From: Flavobacteriales bacterium UBA6051
Lineage (GTDB): Bacteria; Bacteroidota; Bacteroidia; Flavobacteriales_D; Crocinitomicaceae
DNA: 64,000 nucleotides
NCBI GenBank assembly: GCA_002427735.1
Contig: DIYP01000005.1
Location: forward strand, 237,440 to 301,439
Direction: 5' to 3'
Shown here: in pieces, positions 34,465-43,358 of the stretch
Position numbering within the stretch: the first letter of the stretch is position 1
Layout: each line of letters begins with the position of its first letter
Notes under the pieces: generated by a model
Told to the model about the DNA's origin: nothing
The model's input: the letters and a program-made list of their open reading frames with translations, nothing else
Database searches by the model: none
Made by a program: the position numbers and the translations under genes

Positions 34465-35061
34465 ATGGGTACATTTTTCTCAGAATTCAATTGGGTCGAT
34501 CTTTTTAAAGCGACCATGGTCTTGTTCGCAGTAGTAGATATAGTTGGTTCAATACCGATCATCATTAAACTCAAAGAACAAGCAGGGGAAATTCATGCGC
34601 TTCGCGCTAGCTTAGTTTCGTTGTTTATTATGGTCCTATTTCTCATTTTAGGGGAAAGCATTCTAGGATTATTTGGGGTAGAAGTTGAAGCATTCGCCGT
34701 AGCTGGTTCACTTATTCTGTTCGCAATGTCACTGGAAATGATTCTTGGCGTTCATCTTTTTAGAGATGAGGTAAGTGGGAAAACAGCCAGTGTTGTTCCA
34801 TTGGCATTCCCTATTATTGCAGGTGCTGGTTCAATGACATCGATCATATCGCTCAGAGCAGAGTATGCGCAAATCAATATCTTGATTGCCATTATTTTGA
34901 ATATCATTATCGTCTATATTGTTCTTCGACTGACTAAAGTTATAGAACGTCTATTGGGCGATGGAGGAATTGCCATATTGAAAAAAGTCTTCGGAATCAT
35001 TCTATTGGCCATTGCCATTAAGCTCTTCAGTACAAATGTGAAAGTGCTGTTTGGAGGCTAA
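34465..35061 (+). CDS. MarC-family integral membrane protein
   Basis: The protein has 198 residues with six predicted membrane helices. It begins with the family pattern LFKATMVLFAVVDIVGSIPIIIKL, and PLAFPIIAGAGSMTSII matches the PLaiPliaGPG signature. MarC-like proteins have no firmly known substrate; the old link to antibiotic resistance is not supported. It is co-transcribed with purN. Confidence 0.9.
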   Translation: MGTFFSEFNWVDLFKATMVLFAVVDIVGSIPIIIKLKEQAGEIHALRASLVSLFIMVLFLILGESILGLFGVEVEAFAVAGSLILFAMSLEMILGVHLFRDEVSGKTASVVPLAFPIIAGAGSMTSIISLRAEYAQINILIAIILNIIIVYIVLRLTKVIERLLGDGGIAILKKVFGIILLAIAIKLFSTNVKVLFGG

Positions 35062-35075
35062 GAAATAAGCCCGTA

Positions 35076-36791
35076 TTATCTTCCTGGAGTAAATGAGCCT
35101 GCACCATTCGTGCGGCCTTCAATCACTTGCATACCGTACTCATATTTACGCTCATTCAGCACTTTTCCTCGCTTATCATAAATGATGAAACTTCCATGCT
35201 TCACTCCATTTTTATAGTCAATCTCTGACATCAATTTCCCGCGTCTGCTGAACTGTTTCATTCTGCCATCTAGCTGACCTTCTTTATAATTAGACACAAC
35301 TGCAGGAACTTTACCTCCAGGATGGTAAGCAGTCCATTCACCATCTTTCAGTCCTTCTTTGTAATTTCCTTCTTCCGTCATTCGGAAATCTTTCGCTGAA
35401 TAGGATATTGCGTGTCCGTGTTGTTTGCTCTCAAGCGTAACTTTACCCTTCACCAATGATTCTACGCGAGATTTCTTCTTAAACAACTTGTATGTAATGA
35501 GATCCTTCGGTTTTCCATTATCAAAGAACTCCTGCCATTCTCCGACCTTTAAATTGTCCTTGTATTTCCCTGTAAGATGCAACTTACCATTCGGATAGTA
35601 TGATTCCCACAAACCATCGAGCGAACCTGATTTAAAATGAGCTTTATTCTTTAAATCTCCATTCTCCCAGTAATTCGTCCATTCTCCCTCCTCTTTTCCA
35701 TCGAGATAATCACCTTCCATCAGGAGTGTCTCATCTTCGTACCATGTGCGCCAGGTTCCATTCTTCAAATCATTCGCAAACGTTCCTTCCTTAAACTTCT
35801 TTCCGTTTTTGTAGAAATATGTCCATTGTCCCGTGCGCTTATCCTGATTATAATTAGCATAATACGAAAGCTCACCAGTTGGATACCAATAGGTCCAGGT
35901 TCCGTCTTGCTTACCATCAGCAAACGGACCTTGCATGTCACGTGTGCCCTTATTTGTATACCACGTCCACTCCCCGTTTTTTTGTCCGTCCTGATAATAT
36001 CCGTCTACGTTTATTTGTCCGCTGTCGTAGAAATACTGATACTTCCCATCCAATACGCCATCTTTATAATGACTGATTTTTTCCTTATCACCAGTGTAGT
36101 AGGCATACTCCCATTCACCGTCTTTCACTCCTTCCTTAAAGTTTCCCTTTAGTGTTGTATAACCATAAATACTGAGTTCTTCAAACGGACCATCCTTTAA
36201 ACCGCTTTTATAATTGTACCATTCTTTAACTGCACCGGTCGTATAAAAAGTTGTCAACTCTCCATTTCCATCGGTTACTGTTTGCGTATGCAGTGAGTCC
36301 GGCAGGTAAAACTCCCACAAATAGTTATCCTCACCACGTGTTTCTTCCACCGATTTCAGTTGTCCATCACGGTAATAATACTTCCAGTGATTGACCGCTT
36401 CATCTAGTTTATATTCGCCCTCAACTTTTAAGCGTCCTGTCTCATACCATTCCGTATAGATGCTATCTTGCCGATCCCATTTAAAGTAACCTTCCTGACG
36501 CTTTTGACCATTTGGATAGAACAATGTGACCTTTCCATAAAGCATTCCCTTAAAGTAATGACGAATTTCTTCAATTTCCCCTAGACGATCGTAATAGATC
36601 CATTTTCCGTGCTTTTCTTCTGTTTCTCCTACCAATGGATCAACGTAACACTTTCCACGTGATTGAATTTGTGTTTTATTGAAGTCCCAATACGTTTGTT
36701 TCTGCTTGGAAAGGTTCTCCTTCTTGATTTCCTGTGCATTGAGTGTACATGAAAACCATAAAAACAATACAAATGAAAAGTACCTGAGCAT
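35076..36791 (-). CDS. Secreted MORN/YwqK-type repeat protein
   Basis: The protein has 571 residues with a signal peptide (FSCTLNAQ). It is made of roughly twenty repeats of 20-23 residues with the pattern G-x-W-x-x-Y-x-x-x-G-x-L-x-x-x-x-x-Y-x-x-G, as in MORN_2/YwqK proteins (LKNGTWRTWYEDETLLMEGDYLDGKEEGEWTN in shorter units). This builds a long curved beta-sheet. The database name antitoxin YwqK is not informative here, since no toxin gene is present. It ends in GAGSFTPGR with no T9SS tail. Its function is probably envelope binding or scaffold. Confidence 0.8.
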   Translation of the reverse strand: MLRYFSFVLFLWFSCTLNAQEIKKENLSKQKQTYWDFNKTQIQSRGKCYVDPLVGETEEKHGKWIYYDRLGEIEEIRHYFKGMLYGKVTLFYPNGQKRQEGYFKWDRQDSIYTEWYETGRLKVEGEYKLDEAVNHWKYYYRDGQLKSVEETRGEDNYLWEFYLPDSLHTQTVTDGNGELTTFYTTGAVKEWYNYKSGLKDGPFEELSIYGYTTLKGNFKEGVKDGEWEYAYYTGDKEKISHYKDGVLDGKYQYFYDSGQINVDGYYQDGQKNGEWTWYTNKGTRDMQGPFADGKQDGTWTYWYPTGELSYYANYNQDKRTGQWTYFYKNGKKFKEGTFANDLKNGTWRTWYEDETLLMEGDYLDGKEEGEWTNYWENGDLKNKAHFKSGSLDGLWESYYPNGKLHLTGKYKDNLKVGEWQEFFDNGKPKDLITYKLFKKKSRVESLVKGKVTLESKQHGHAISYSAKDFRMTEEGNYKEGLKDGEWTAYHPGGKVPAVVSNYKEGQLDGRMKQFSRRGKLMSEIDYKNGVKHGSFIIYDKRGKVLNERKYEYGMQVIEGRTNGAGSFTPGR

Positions 36792-36830
36792 GCGTGTATT
36801 TTTAATCTATAACTTAAATTCCTTTTGAAG

Positions 36831-37478
36831 TTACTTGACCAACCCCATAATTCCCTGAACAATTAATACGATGGCAAAGGCAACAAAAATGACTCCAATA
36901 AATCTGTTCAGTATTCTCAATAGGCGTTTGGTCACCAATGGTCTTAGGCTTTTTGCCCCAATTATTTTCAGTAAATCAATAGAGAAGAATGTCACTAAAA
37001 TAGATGTAATGAACACCAACATGGTATAACCGGAACCTTCTTGACCGGCGTCTTCAGCTCCAAGTGTCATAACGCTAAACCAATAGAAGACAACCATTGG
37101 GTTAGCCAGGTTCAAAAGAAATCCTTTTAAAGCAAGTAGCATATAGCCGCCCATAGAAGTTGCCTTGACACCATCGGCCTCAATTCTTATGCCTTCTACC
37201 TTCTTGAAGTAATTGTAAATACCATAGCCCATAAATAACAGACCTCCGATAAGCCTGAGGATAGAATTATCTTGCCCGGCAGAGAGTTGTTCAACCTGAT
37301 TATAAAATAGAAAAGCAATGGCAATGTAAAAGATGTCATTGAGCAGAACACCTAAGTCAAAAGCAATTGCTGCTTTAATCCCTTTTCGAATACTCGTTTC
37401 TAAAAGGACGAAGAACACCGGACCTACCATTATACTCAGTATAAACCCTGTGACAACACCTTTTAAAATCAAATCCAT
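36831..37478 (-). CDS. LysE-family amino-acid exporter
   Basis: The protein has 215 residues with six membrane helices. Family features are GFILSIMVGPVFFVLLETSIRKGIKAAIAFDLGVLLNDIFYI at the start and LNLANPMVVFYWFSV in the middle. It likely exports an amino acid or related metabolite across the inner membrane; the substrate is not determinable. A -7 box at 37508-37501 supports the ATG at 37478. Confidence 0.9.
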   Translation of the reverse strand: MDLILKGVVTGFILSIMVGPVFFVLLETSIRKGIKAAIAFDLGVLLNDIFYIAIAFLFYNQVEQLSAGQDNSILRLIGGLLFMGYGIYNYFKKVEGIRIEADGVKATSMGGYMLLALKGFLLNLANPMVVFYWFSVMTLGAEDAGQEGSGYTMLVFITSILVTFFSIDLLKIIGAKSLRPLVTKRLLRILNRFIGVIFVAFAIVLIVQGIMGLVK

Positions 37479-37500
37479 TTATTGGGAGCAGTTGTTTTCA

Positions 37501-37508
37501 CAAAAGTA
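37501..37508 (-). promoter_or_regulatory. -7 box (TACTTTTG) for the LysE gene
   Basis: The minus strand reads TACTTTTG, a full TAnnTTTG match, 22 bp before the ATG. Confidence 0.55.
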
Positions 37509-37595
37509 CTATTTCCAAACGCTTTTAAAAGAGCGCTGTTAGTAATTTTATCTGTTGTTTTTTTGGAGTAAAGGAGAATATTGATTGAAGTTGTT

Positions 37596-37603
37596 TACAT
37601 TTG
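37596..37603 (+). promoter_or_regulatory. -7 box (TACATTTG) for gene 37636-37995
   Basis: Full TAnnTTTG match, 32 bp before the ATG at 37636. Confidence 0.6.
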
Positions 37604-37635
37604 CAGGCAGGGTAAAGTAAATTATTGAAGGACGT

Positions 37636-37995
37636 ATGAAACTTGCAGCGGCAAACAAAAAATTAGAAGGTATTATCAAGAACGTCGAAAAAGACGGTTT
37701 AGAGGCTAAAAACCTCATTGATGATCTCAAAGAATTGAGAGAATATGCCTTGAAAGAGCAAGATCCACTTGTTACTAAGGTACTGCGTCTTTCGTACGAA
37801 TATATCTCCGAAAACAACTCTTTTGATGTTCAGGCACAATATGAGGAAGATGAGGAAGAGAATGAATACCCGATCGAAATTGAAGATAAAGAGAATTTTT
37901 TATATCTCTTGAATCTTTTAATGCGTGCTGACCATAAAGTAAACAGAGAAGAAATTAAAGATTACAGAACAGCTTTGAAGCTAGAGCTGTACTAG
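37636..37995 (+). CDS. Small acidic cytoplasmic protein, unknown function
   Basis: The 119-residue protein is helical with no signal peptide. It has a basic start (MKLAAANKKLEGIIKNVEKDG), an acidic middle (YEEDEEENEYPIEIEDKEN) and an NLLMRADHKVNREEIKDYR end that resembles a helical pair. I do not recognise the family. It has its own promoter and terminator, so it is a real monocistronic gene. Confidence 0.75.
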   Translation: MKLAAANKKLEGIIKNVEKDGLEAKNLIDDLKELREYALKEQDPLVTKVLRLSYEYISENNSFDVQAQYEEDEEENEYPIEIEDKENFLYLLNLLMRADHKVNREEIKDYRTALKLELY

Positions 37996-38018
37996 ATCTT
38001 AGCAGATATTAAATTTTT

Positions 38019-38048
38019 AAAGCAGTTCTGTCCGAACTGCTTTTTTTT
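38019..38048 (+). terminator. Terminator after gene 37636-37995
   Basis: AAAGCAGTTC (38019-38028) pairs with GAACTGCTTT (38034-38043) around a 5-base loop, followed by a T-run. Confidence 0.9.
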
Positions 38049-38075
38049 GTTTTTTTTCATTTTTACCCAACCCTT

Positions 38076-38103
38076 TTTACTACAAAGCCGTCTTTGTAGT
38101 AAA
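38076..38103. repeat. 28-bp near-perfect palindrome (12-bp arms, 4-base loop)
   Basis: TTTACTACAAAG (38076-38087) and CTTTGTAGTAAA (38092-38103) are exact inverted repeats around CCGT. No T-run follows on either strand, so it is not a standard terminator. Its arms overlap a second possible stem, AAATATTGA (38101-38109) with TCAATATTT (38123-38131). It may be an operator or an RNA switch in the leader of the gene at 38257. Confidence 0.6.
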
Positions 38104-38154
38104 TATTGACATTCTGGTTTGTTCAATATTTTGGTTTTATTTTCCTTGCAGGTG

Positions 38155-38220
38155 CCTGAAAAGAGTTCTTACCTCTTTGATTGTTTTAAATAATCTTTGG
38201 AGCTCTTTTCAGGTTTTTTT
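38155..38220 (+). terminator. Long-loop hairpin with T-run upstream of gene 38257-39267
   Basis: CCTGAAAAGAG (38155-38165) and CTCTTTTCAGG (38203-38213) form an exact 11-bp stem around 37 bases, followed by seven T. It has the form of an intrinsic terminator but lies just 37 bp before the start at 38257, so it could attenuate that gene. Confidence 0.5.
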
Positions 38221-38256
38221 GTGCCAATAATTTCGGTTTTGGCTCGTTATCTTATC

Positions 38257-39267
38257 ATGCCTAACTTATTACTTATTGCACTAACAACAATTGTCTGTGC
38301 ATCAAATACTTTTTTTGCGCAGAACCTTGTTCCAAATCCAAGTTTTGAAAATTTAACGCAATGCCCAAATTCATTCTCTCAACTGTCATATGCGGCTCCT
38401 TGGTATTCTCCAACCTATGGAACACCTGATATATTCAACGCCTGCGCCGGTCCGGGAGTTGATATATGGACATCACTGGCCTGTATGCCCTTCAACACGA
38501 TGGGATTTCAATATTCAAATTCAGGTCAAGGACATGCAGGACTTTATACTTATGACGACGATTATCGAGAGTATATTCAAGCTCCACTTATTAGTCCCAT
38601 GCAGGCGGGGACGACTTATTTAGTTAGCTTCTACATCAGTCAGGCTGACCATCAACCACACAATGCAGCAGGTCCCATCGGAGCATACTTTTCCAATGCA
38701 CCAATTGTTGATTATGCTACGAATGCACAACTTTTGAGTACGCCACAGGTTATTGGACCAGCTCCTATCCTTGATACGTCATCTTGGTATTTGGTGGAAT
38801 CATTATATGTAGCATCTGGAGGGGAAGCATACATTACAATTGGGAATTTTAATACCAATTCGAATACTTCTTTTGCTCCTGGTTCTGCTCAATGGTACTC
38901 ATCCTACTTCTATATCGACGATGTTTCCGTCGTGGAATACAACGATCCTGCTGACCCACCCATGGACACCGACACCGTTGTACAGACCTTATCATATATC
39001 GAGATGCCGAATATATTCACCCCAAATGAGGACGGAATAAATGATGCCTTTGTTCCATTCAATAGTCAAGGAATCAATCATACAAACCTCATCATTACCA
39101 ATCGATGGGGAGAACTGGTATATCAAGGAGATATTCTAATTAATGGTTGGGATGGTAAGTGGGAAGGTAAATTATGCTCTCCAGGAACATATTTCTGGAA
39201 AATGATCTACACTAAGTCTGATGGAACAGAAGAAACTCAGCATGGATTCGTTCAACTCATGAAATAG
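38257..39267 (+). CDS. Secreted protein with gliding-motility-associated C-terminal domain
   Basis: The protein has 336 residues from the ATG at 38257, where a signal peptide begins (IVCASNTFFAQ); the frame extends upstream only through a TTG at 38197. Residues about 20-225 form a jelly-roll-like domain starting NLVPNPSFENLTQCPNS, typical of carbohydrate-binding-like exported proteins. The final 85 residues are the CHU_C / gliding-motility-associated C-terminal domain: PNIFTPNEDGINDAF, NRWGELVYQG, WDGKWEGKLCSPGTYFW. That domain is a type B T9SS signal, so the protein is exported by T9SS. Confidence 0.88.
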   Translation: MPNLLLIALTTIVCASNTFFAQNLVPNPSFENLTQCPNSFSQLSYAAPWYSPTYGTPDIFNACAGPGVDIWTSLACMPFNTMGFQYSNSGQGHAGLYTYDDDYREYIQAPLISPMQAGTTYLVSFYISQADHQPHNAAGPIGAYFSNAPIVDYATNAQLLSTPQVIGPAPILDTSSWYLVESLYVASGGEAYITIGNFNTNSNTSFAPGSAQWYSSYFYIDDVSVVEYNDPADPPMDTDTVVQTLSYIEMPNIFTPNEDGINDAFVPFNSQGINHTNLIITNRWGELVYQGDILINGWDGKWEGKLCSPGTYFWKMIYTKSDGTEETQHGFVQLMK

Positions 39268-39333
39268 TCTCAAAGTTATTGAGTCAATTCTGGAGAAATC
39301 TTCGCAACTGCACTTTAGAAAACGTGAGTTTCA

Positions 39334-42147
39334 TTACTCACAGTATTGACAGTAAGAAAAATGTTGTGTTGTATGCGTAAACGGAATTTCTTCATCATAC
39401 ATCTCACCTAAAATTTTACCGATATATTTTGGAAAATCTGCAATCACCTCTTTCAAGTCTAACTTTTTTGTATCGAGGACAAAAGGTTTATTCTTCTCCG
39501 AAATGAAGGAAATAATGCTTGACTCAGGAATAACTTCATGTTCTTGTTGATATAGATATGCGTATTGAATTAACTGAAGCAAATGCTTTCTAGATGCCAA
39601 TGATTCTACTACGCTTTCTACATCTGTATCTTTCGCACGAAACTGGACATCCATATCCTTCACCTTTCCAGATTTATAATCGATTATTCTTACCTTATCT
39701 CCAATACGATCAACGCGATCAATAAAACCTCTCAGATTTACCTGCTTAACTGAACCATTTACTTCGATCGGAACCATTCTACTGTACTCTCTTTCTAACG
39801 CCTCTATGAAAACAGGTTCTGTTTGTTGAGCAAGGAAATGAACTTCAGATTTTAAAAAACGCTGCGTAAGTTCGATAGCCATTTGATAGGAAAGTAGATT
39901 TTTCCCTTTGGTAAACGCTTCCTCATCATTATTGAAATGGAGCATAAACTGTTTTCTGAGTACTAGCTTAAACTGCTTTAGCATATTCTCCACGTCAATC
40001 GATGTAATGGCAGGCGGAGCTGGTGATCTCAATTGACCTGTCTCATCGTATCGAGCGAATGGCCCATAGAGTTCTTCCAAGGTATTATGGATGAACGTTC
40101 CGAAAGTGCTATTTTCTATTTCTTCCTCAACGCTATCTTCTTCTCCAAAATCCATCACATAGCGGAAGTAGAAGTCCAGCGGACATGTAAGGTATTTTTT
40201 GAGCATGGAAGCCGAAGTTGAATTTTCTAAAAGTTCATCTATTCGGCTCTGTATTTCTGGTGTTTTTTTAATGATACGTTGGACGGGGTCACGTAATTCA
40301 TCCAAGGCATAGATTCGCTTCTCAATTTGGATGTTCTGATTGATCCTACTCAGTTCCATTTCCAGTTGCATCAGATACCTGCTTGGCTCATTACTCCCAA
40401 TCGATTCGTCTGCACTATTATATGTAACATAAAGTGCCTCGCAAGCATGCATCAAGCGGTAAAAGTGATGCGCAAAAAGTCCTTGTTTTTCACGTGGAGT
40501 TGGCAGACCAAAAGCCTTACGTAAATCCATGGGAATTATCGTTTGAATAGGATTTGTTGGTGGCAGCTGCCCCTCATTCATTCCAACACAAATGATTCGC
40601 TTAAAATCAAGCGCTCTTGTTTCGAGTAACCCCATGATTTGAAGTCCATCTGTTGGGTTTCCATGGTAGGCAATGCTCTTCATTCCCCAATGCTGATTGA
40701 ATAGCTGACGAAACGATTTTAAACTCATTTGGGGCATCCCTTCATTCACTAAATTCTCGAAATCTACCAATGCCCTATCAAAGCATTCAATGATGGCTTT
40801 TTCAAAGGCAAAACCTTCACCAAGTCTGGCAAAAATGCTTCGGTTTAATTCCCTAATAAGCTGAAGTGCTTTAGACCAATTATTGTCCCAATCTACTGTC
40901 AGTAATTCAAGTAGTCTTTGGGTACGTTGCCCCAAGGGTAAATTTTGCGGATTAAGGAAAATCTTATTCTGCCCAATAACACTTCGCTCAACATCGCTCA
41001 ACATCTCCTTTTCATTTTCATCAACAATCGCTAATAACAAAGGATGATTCCAGAAGTTCTGCAAATCCGTAAAGTAAATGGAGGAAGTACGAAACCTACG
41101 TTTGTTTTCCTGAATAGAAAAAATCAAATCTACCCAAGTGCGTATAGCCGTATTTCTAATTGGCAGGCCAAGTGTGATATTCGCTTTACCAATTTTTCTT
41201 GGCAAATTTTTAATGATTGACCCAATCAATGACTCATCTGCCAGTAAAAGAAGCGTTTGGTTGATTTCTTCTTCTGAAGAATCTGCTAAAATGGTAGCGG
41301 CAGCCTTCACCTGTCCTGTATTCTGAGCGCATTCGATCATTTGCACATACATGCTTTTGGACCGTAGTTCATCCTGAACAAAATTCAGGCGCCTTCCATC
41401 AAGCCAAGTAGATAATGTGCGTAGAAATTTCCCTGCTTCATGTTGATGATTAGAGAGATAGTAATCGTCGGCATTGATCAAAATCTCTGCGCGCCCCATT
41501 TGTTCCAACTGTTTGACAATCGTCAATTCAGCGACTGAAAGTGCGTTGAAGCCAGCAAATAAAAAATGCTTGTTTTTATCCTCTTCAAAAAGAAGTTGGA
41601 TGTTGGATGCTAAATGACGGAACGCTTTTCCTGCATAGCAGCTTTCCGAAGCGTCCAGTACTTTATTCAGTGCATGGTAATAACCAGGAAGTCGATCCCA
41701 AAACTCCATGAAGCGCTTTTGACTCTCGGTCAATTCTTCATTTCCAAAACTCCACTGTTCAATTTCTTTGATGGAAGCGAGGTTTCGAAAAATGTCTTTG
41801 GGATCAATCATATAGCGATCGATTTCGTCGAAATCAGATAGTAAAATTGTTCCCCAGCTTAAAAACTCATCAAACGAACGATCTTCTTCAGTCTTGGCAG
41901 ATGCCAATTGAATTTCGAACAAACGAATAAGCGCGCGGGTTTTATCAATAACTACTTGCGGTGAGTGTTCTTTCACCCAACGATCCATCGTGATCATATC
42001 AGGAGAAAGAATTGGCTTTTCGTAAACTCGAAAAAGCGCTGATGCAAGATACTTTCGTGCACGCTCAGACGGTAAAACAATCGTCAGATTTTTTAGTGGG
42101 ATGTCCGAGTTTTTTATGTGTTCAGCGACTTGCTCAATAAATGCCAT
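39334..42147 (-). CDS. AddB-like inactivated-helicase/PD-(D/E)XK nuclease protein
   Basis: The protein has 937 residues from the ATG at 42147; its A is also the last base of the upstream TGA, so the two genes overlap by one base. Residues 1-600 look like a helicase-derived scaffold, without a clear Walker A site, as in AddB. The nuclease core is GFIDRVDRIGDKVRIIDYKSG with Asp810, Asp823 and Lys825. Cys655 (TCPLDFYF) and the final CQYC (Cys933, Cys936) match Fe-S ligands of AddB, but the fourth Cys is absent because the chain stops one residue later. It probably works in double-strand-break repair. The AddA partner is not in the window. Confidence 0.82.
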   Translation of the reverse strand: MAFIEQVAEHIKNSDIPLKNLTIVLPSERARKYLASALFRVYEKPILSPDMITMDRWVKEHSPQVVIDKTRALIRLFEIQLASAKTEEDRSFDEFLSWGTILLSDFDEIDRYMIDPKDIFRNLASIKEIEQWSFGNEELTESQKRFMEFWDRLPGYYHALNKVLDASESCYAGKAFRHLASNIQLLFEEDKNKHFLFAGFNALSVAELTIVKQLEQMGRAEILINADDYYLSNHQHEAGKFLRTLSTWLDGRRLNFVQDELRSKSMYVQMIECAQNTGQVKAAATILADSSEEEINQTLLLLADESLIGSIIKNLPRKIGKANITLGLPIRNTAIRTWVDLIFSIQENKRRFRTSSIYFTDLQNFWNHPLLLAIVDENEKEMLSDVERSVIGQNKIFLNPQNLPLGQRTQRLLELLTVDWDNNWSKALQLIRELNRSIFARLGEGFAFEKAIIECFDRALVDFENLVNEGMPQMSLKSFRQLFNQHWGMKSIAYHGNPTDGLQIMGLLETRALDFKRIICVGMNEGQLPPTNPIQTIIPMDLRKAFGLPTPREKQGLFAHHFYRLMHACEALYVTYNSADESIGSNEPSRYLMQLEMELSRINQNIQIEKRIYALDELRDPVQRIIKKTPEIQSRIDELLENSTSASMLKKYLTCPLDFYFRYVMDFGEEDSVEEEIENSTFGTFIHNTLEELYGPFARYDETGQLRSPAPPAITSIDVENMLKQFKLVLRKQFMLHFNNDEEAFTKGKNLLSYQMAIELTQRFLKSEVHFLAQQTEPVFIEALEREYSRMVPIEVNGSVKQVNLRGFIDRVDRIGDKVRIIDYKSGKVKDMDVQFRAKDTDVESVVESLASRKHLLQLIQYAYLYQQEHEVIPESSIISFISEKNKPFVLDTKKLDLKEVIADFPKYIGKILGEMYDEEIPFTHTTQHFSYCQYCE

Positions 42148-43271
42148 CACACATTTTTTTGACTCAAAAATGACCAATACGTTGACCTGTTCAATACTGA
42201 AGTTTTAGCTTCAGGATAAGCTTCTTGAAAGCTCTTGGGAAATTTTACCTTCTTCCGTTTTTCCCAGTCCGTCTTATATGCGCGAATTTTTCCATCCTTT
42301 AACTCAATTAGATCCATTTGCTGCCTTGTATGCGTTTTCCAGAAAAAAACATCTGCTGCACTTTGTTGCATACGCATCCATTTCAAGCGTTCAGCAATGA
42401 CATAATTTCGCCAAAGTTCATTCATATCATTTCTGAGAAAGGTAGGATTAAAGTTGCTGATCAAAACATTGCGAACTCCATTATCCGCAAAGTAGACCAT
42501 ATTAGATTTCTTTAACTCATACCGTTGATTCGTATGATACGAAGGAAGACGAAACAACAAAAATGCATCTTCCAATAATTTGATGTAACGCTCTACAGTT
42601 TCATTGTCTAAACCACAGCGCTCCGAAATATCATTATAGGAAACTGTATCTCCGACATTGAATGCCAATAACTGAAGCATCCGTAATAGCTTATCTCCTT
42701 TATTGATCCGTTCCTGACCACTCATTTTCGTGAAGATTGCGTCTTGTATAATTTCTCTCAGCGTAACTTCGGCCATGGGTAAGTCGGCTAGTACTTCAGG
42801 ATAATTCCCATAAATCAATCGCTCTTCTAATAACCTCTCCTCTTCTGGTAATCCAAAATGCTGAGCAGATTCATAAAACGATGGTGCGAAAAGATTGATT
42901 TCTAAGCCCTCAATACGCAGCGCCTCTAATAAGTCTGGTTCTACCGATGGAACGAATGAACACATCACAACTAGCGTGGAAGAAATCTTTCCCATCAGAA
43001 CATCTTCCAATAGTGCGTTTAAGTTATTCAAGTATTGTGCTTCATATAGTAGCACTACTTCAGGAACATTTCTAAAAGCATCAGTGCTGGATTCTATAGA
43101 TTTTCTTGTCTTCTTGTCCAGACAATCAACCACTGTATAATTAACCTGGTTTTCATTAAGAATGCTTTCCAGCAGTTGTCGTTTACCAACCTTTCTTGGC
43201 CCTTGAATAAACAGTAGTTTACTACTCTTTAACTTCTCTTGAATGGTAGTTCTCTGAATGCGTGGGATCAT
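42147..43271 (-). CDS. AAA_14/DUF4143-type ATPase-like protein with degenerate Walker motifs
   Basis: The protein has 374 residues with the plan of AAA_14 plus DUF4143 proteins: an N-terminal P-loop domain, a winged-helix middle (NDISERCGLDNETVERYIKLLEDAFLLFRLP) and a DUF4143 end (VFFWKTHTRQQMDLIE). The P-loop reads GPRKVGKRQ (24-32), so the usual Ser/Thr after GK is Arg, and the Walker B region VVLLYEAQYL has Tyr where Asp is expected. ATP hydrolysis may be lost. Its stop overlaps the start of the AddB-like gene, which implies a joint role. A -7 box lies at 43293-43286. Confidence 0.8.
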   Translation of the reverse strand: MIPRIQRTTIQEKLKSSKLLFIQGPRKVGKRQLLESILNENQVNYTVVDCLDKKTRKSIESSTDAFRNVPEVVLLYEAQYLNNLNALLEDVLMGKISSTLVVMCSFVPSVEPDLLEALRIEGLEINLFAPSFYESAQHFGLPEEERLLEERLIYGNYPEVLADLPMAEVTLREIIQDAIFTKMSGQERINKGDKLLRMLQLLAFNVGDTVSYNDISERCGLDNETVERYIKLLEDAFLLFRLPSYHTNQRYELKKSNMVYFADNGVRNVLISNFNPTFLRNDMNELWRNYVIAERLKWMRMQQSAADVFFWKTHTRQQMDLIELKDGKIRAYKTDWEKRKKVKFPKSFQEAYPEAKTSVLNRSTYWSFLSQKNV

Positions 43272-43285
43272 GCGGATATTTTTAC

Positions 43286-43293
43286 CAAACTTA
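43286..43293 (-). promoter_or_regulatory. -7 box (TAAGTTTG) for the AAA/AddB-like operon
   Basis: The minus strand reads TAAGTTTG, a full TAnnTTTG match, 14 bases before the ATG at 43271, giving a very short leader. Confidence 0.6.
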
Positions 43294-43358
43294 AGAAATT
43301 CAGGATTTAATCGCTATAAATTATTGATTTTTGCGGGAAAAACTCGTTTGAGATTAAT

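Noticed and set aside
35076..36791. YwqK antitoxin of a toxin-antitoxin pair
   Set aside because: The repeats give the name only; the protein is exported and no toxin gene is adjacent.
38197..38256. Upstream TTG start of the gliding-motility C-terminal-domain gene
   Set aside because: It lies inside a hairpin with T-run, and the ATG at 38257 begins a proper signal peptide.
39334..43271. Antiphage defence island built from the nuclease and AAA genes
   Set aside because: The nuclease has the AddB plan, and there are no methylase, helicase, reverse transcriptase or other defence genes around; only the coupled degenerate AAA protein is odd, and this is reported separately.
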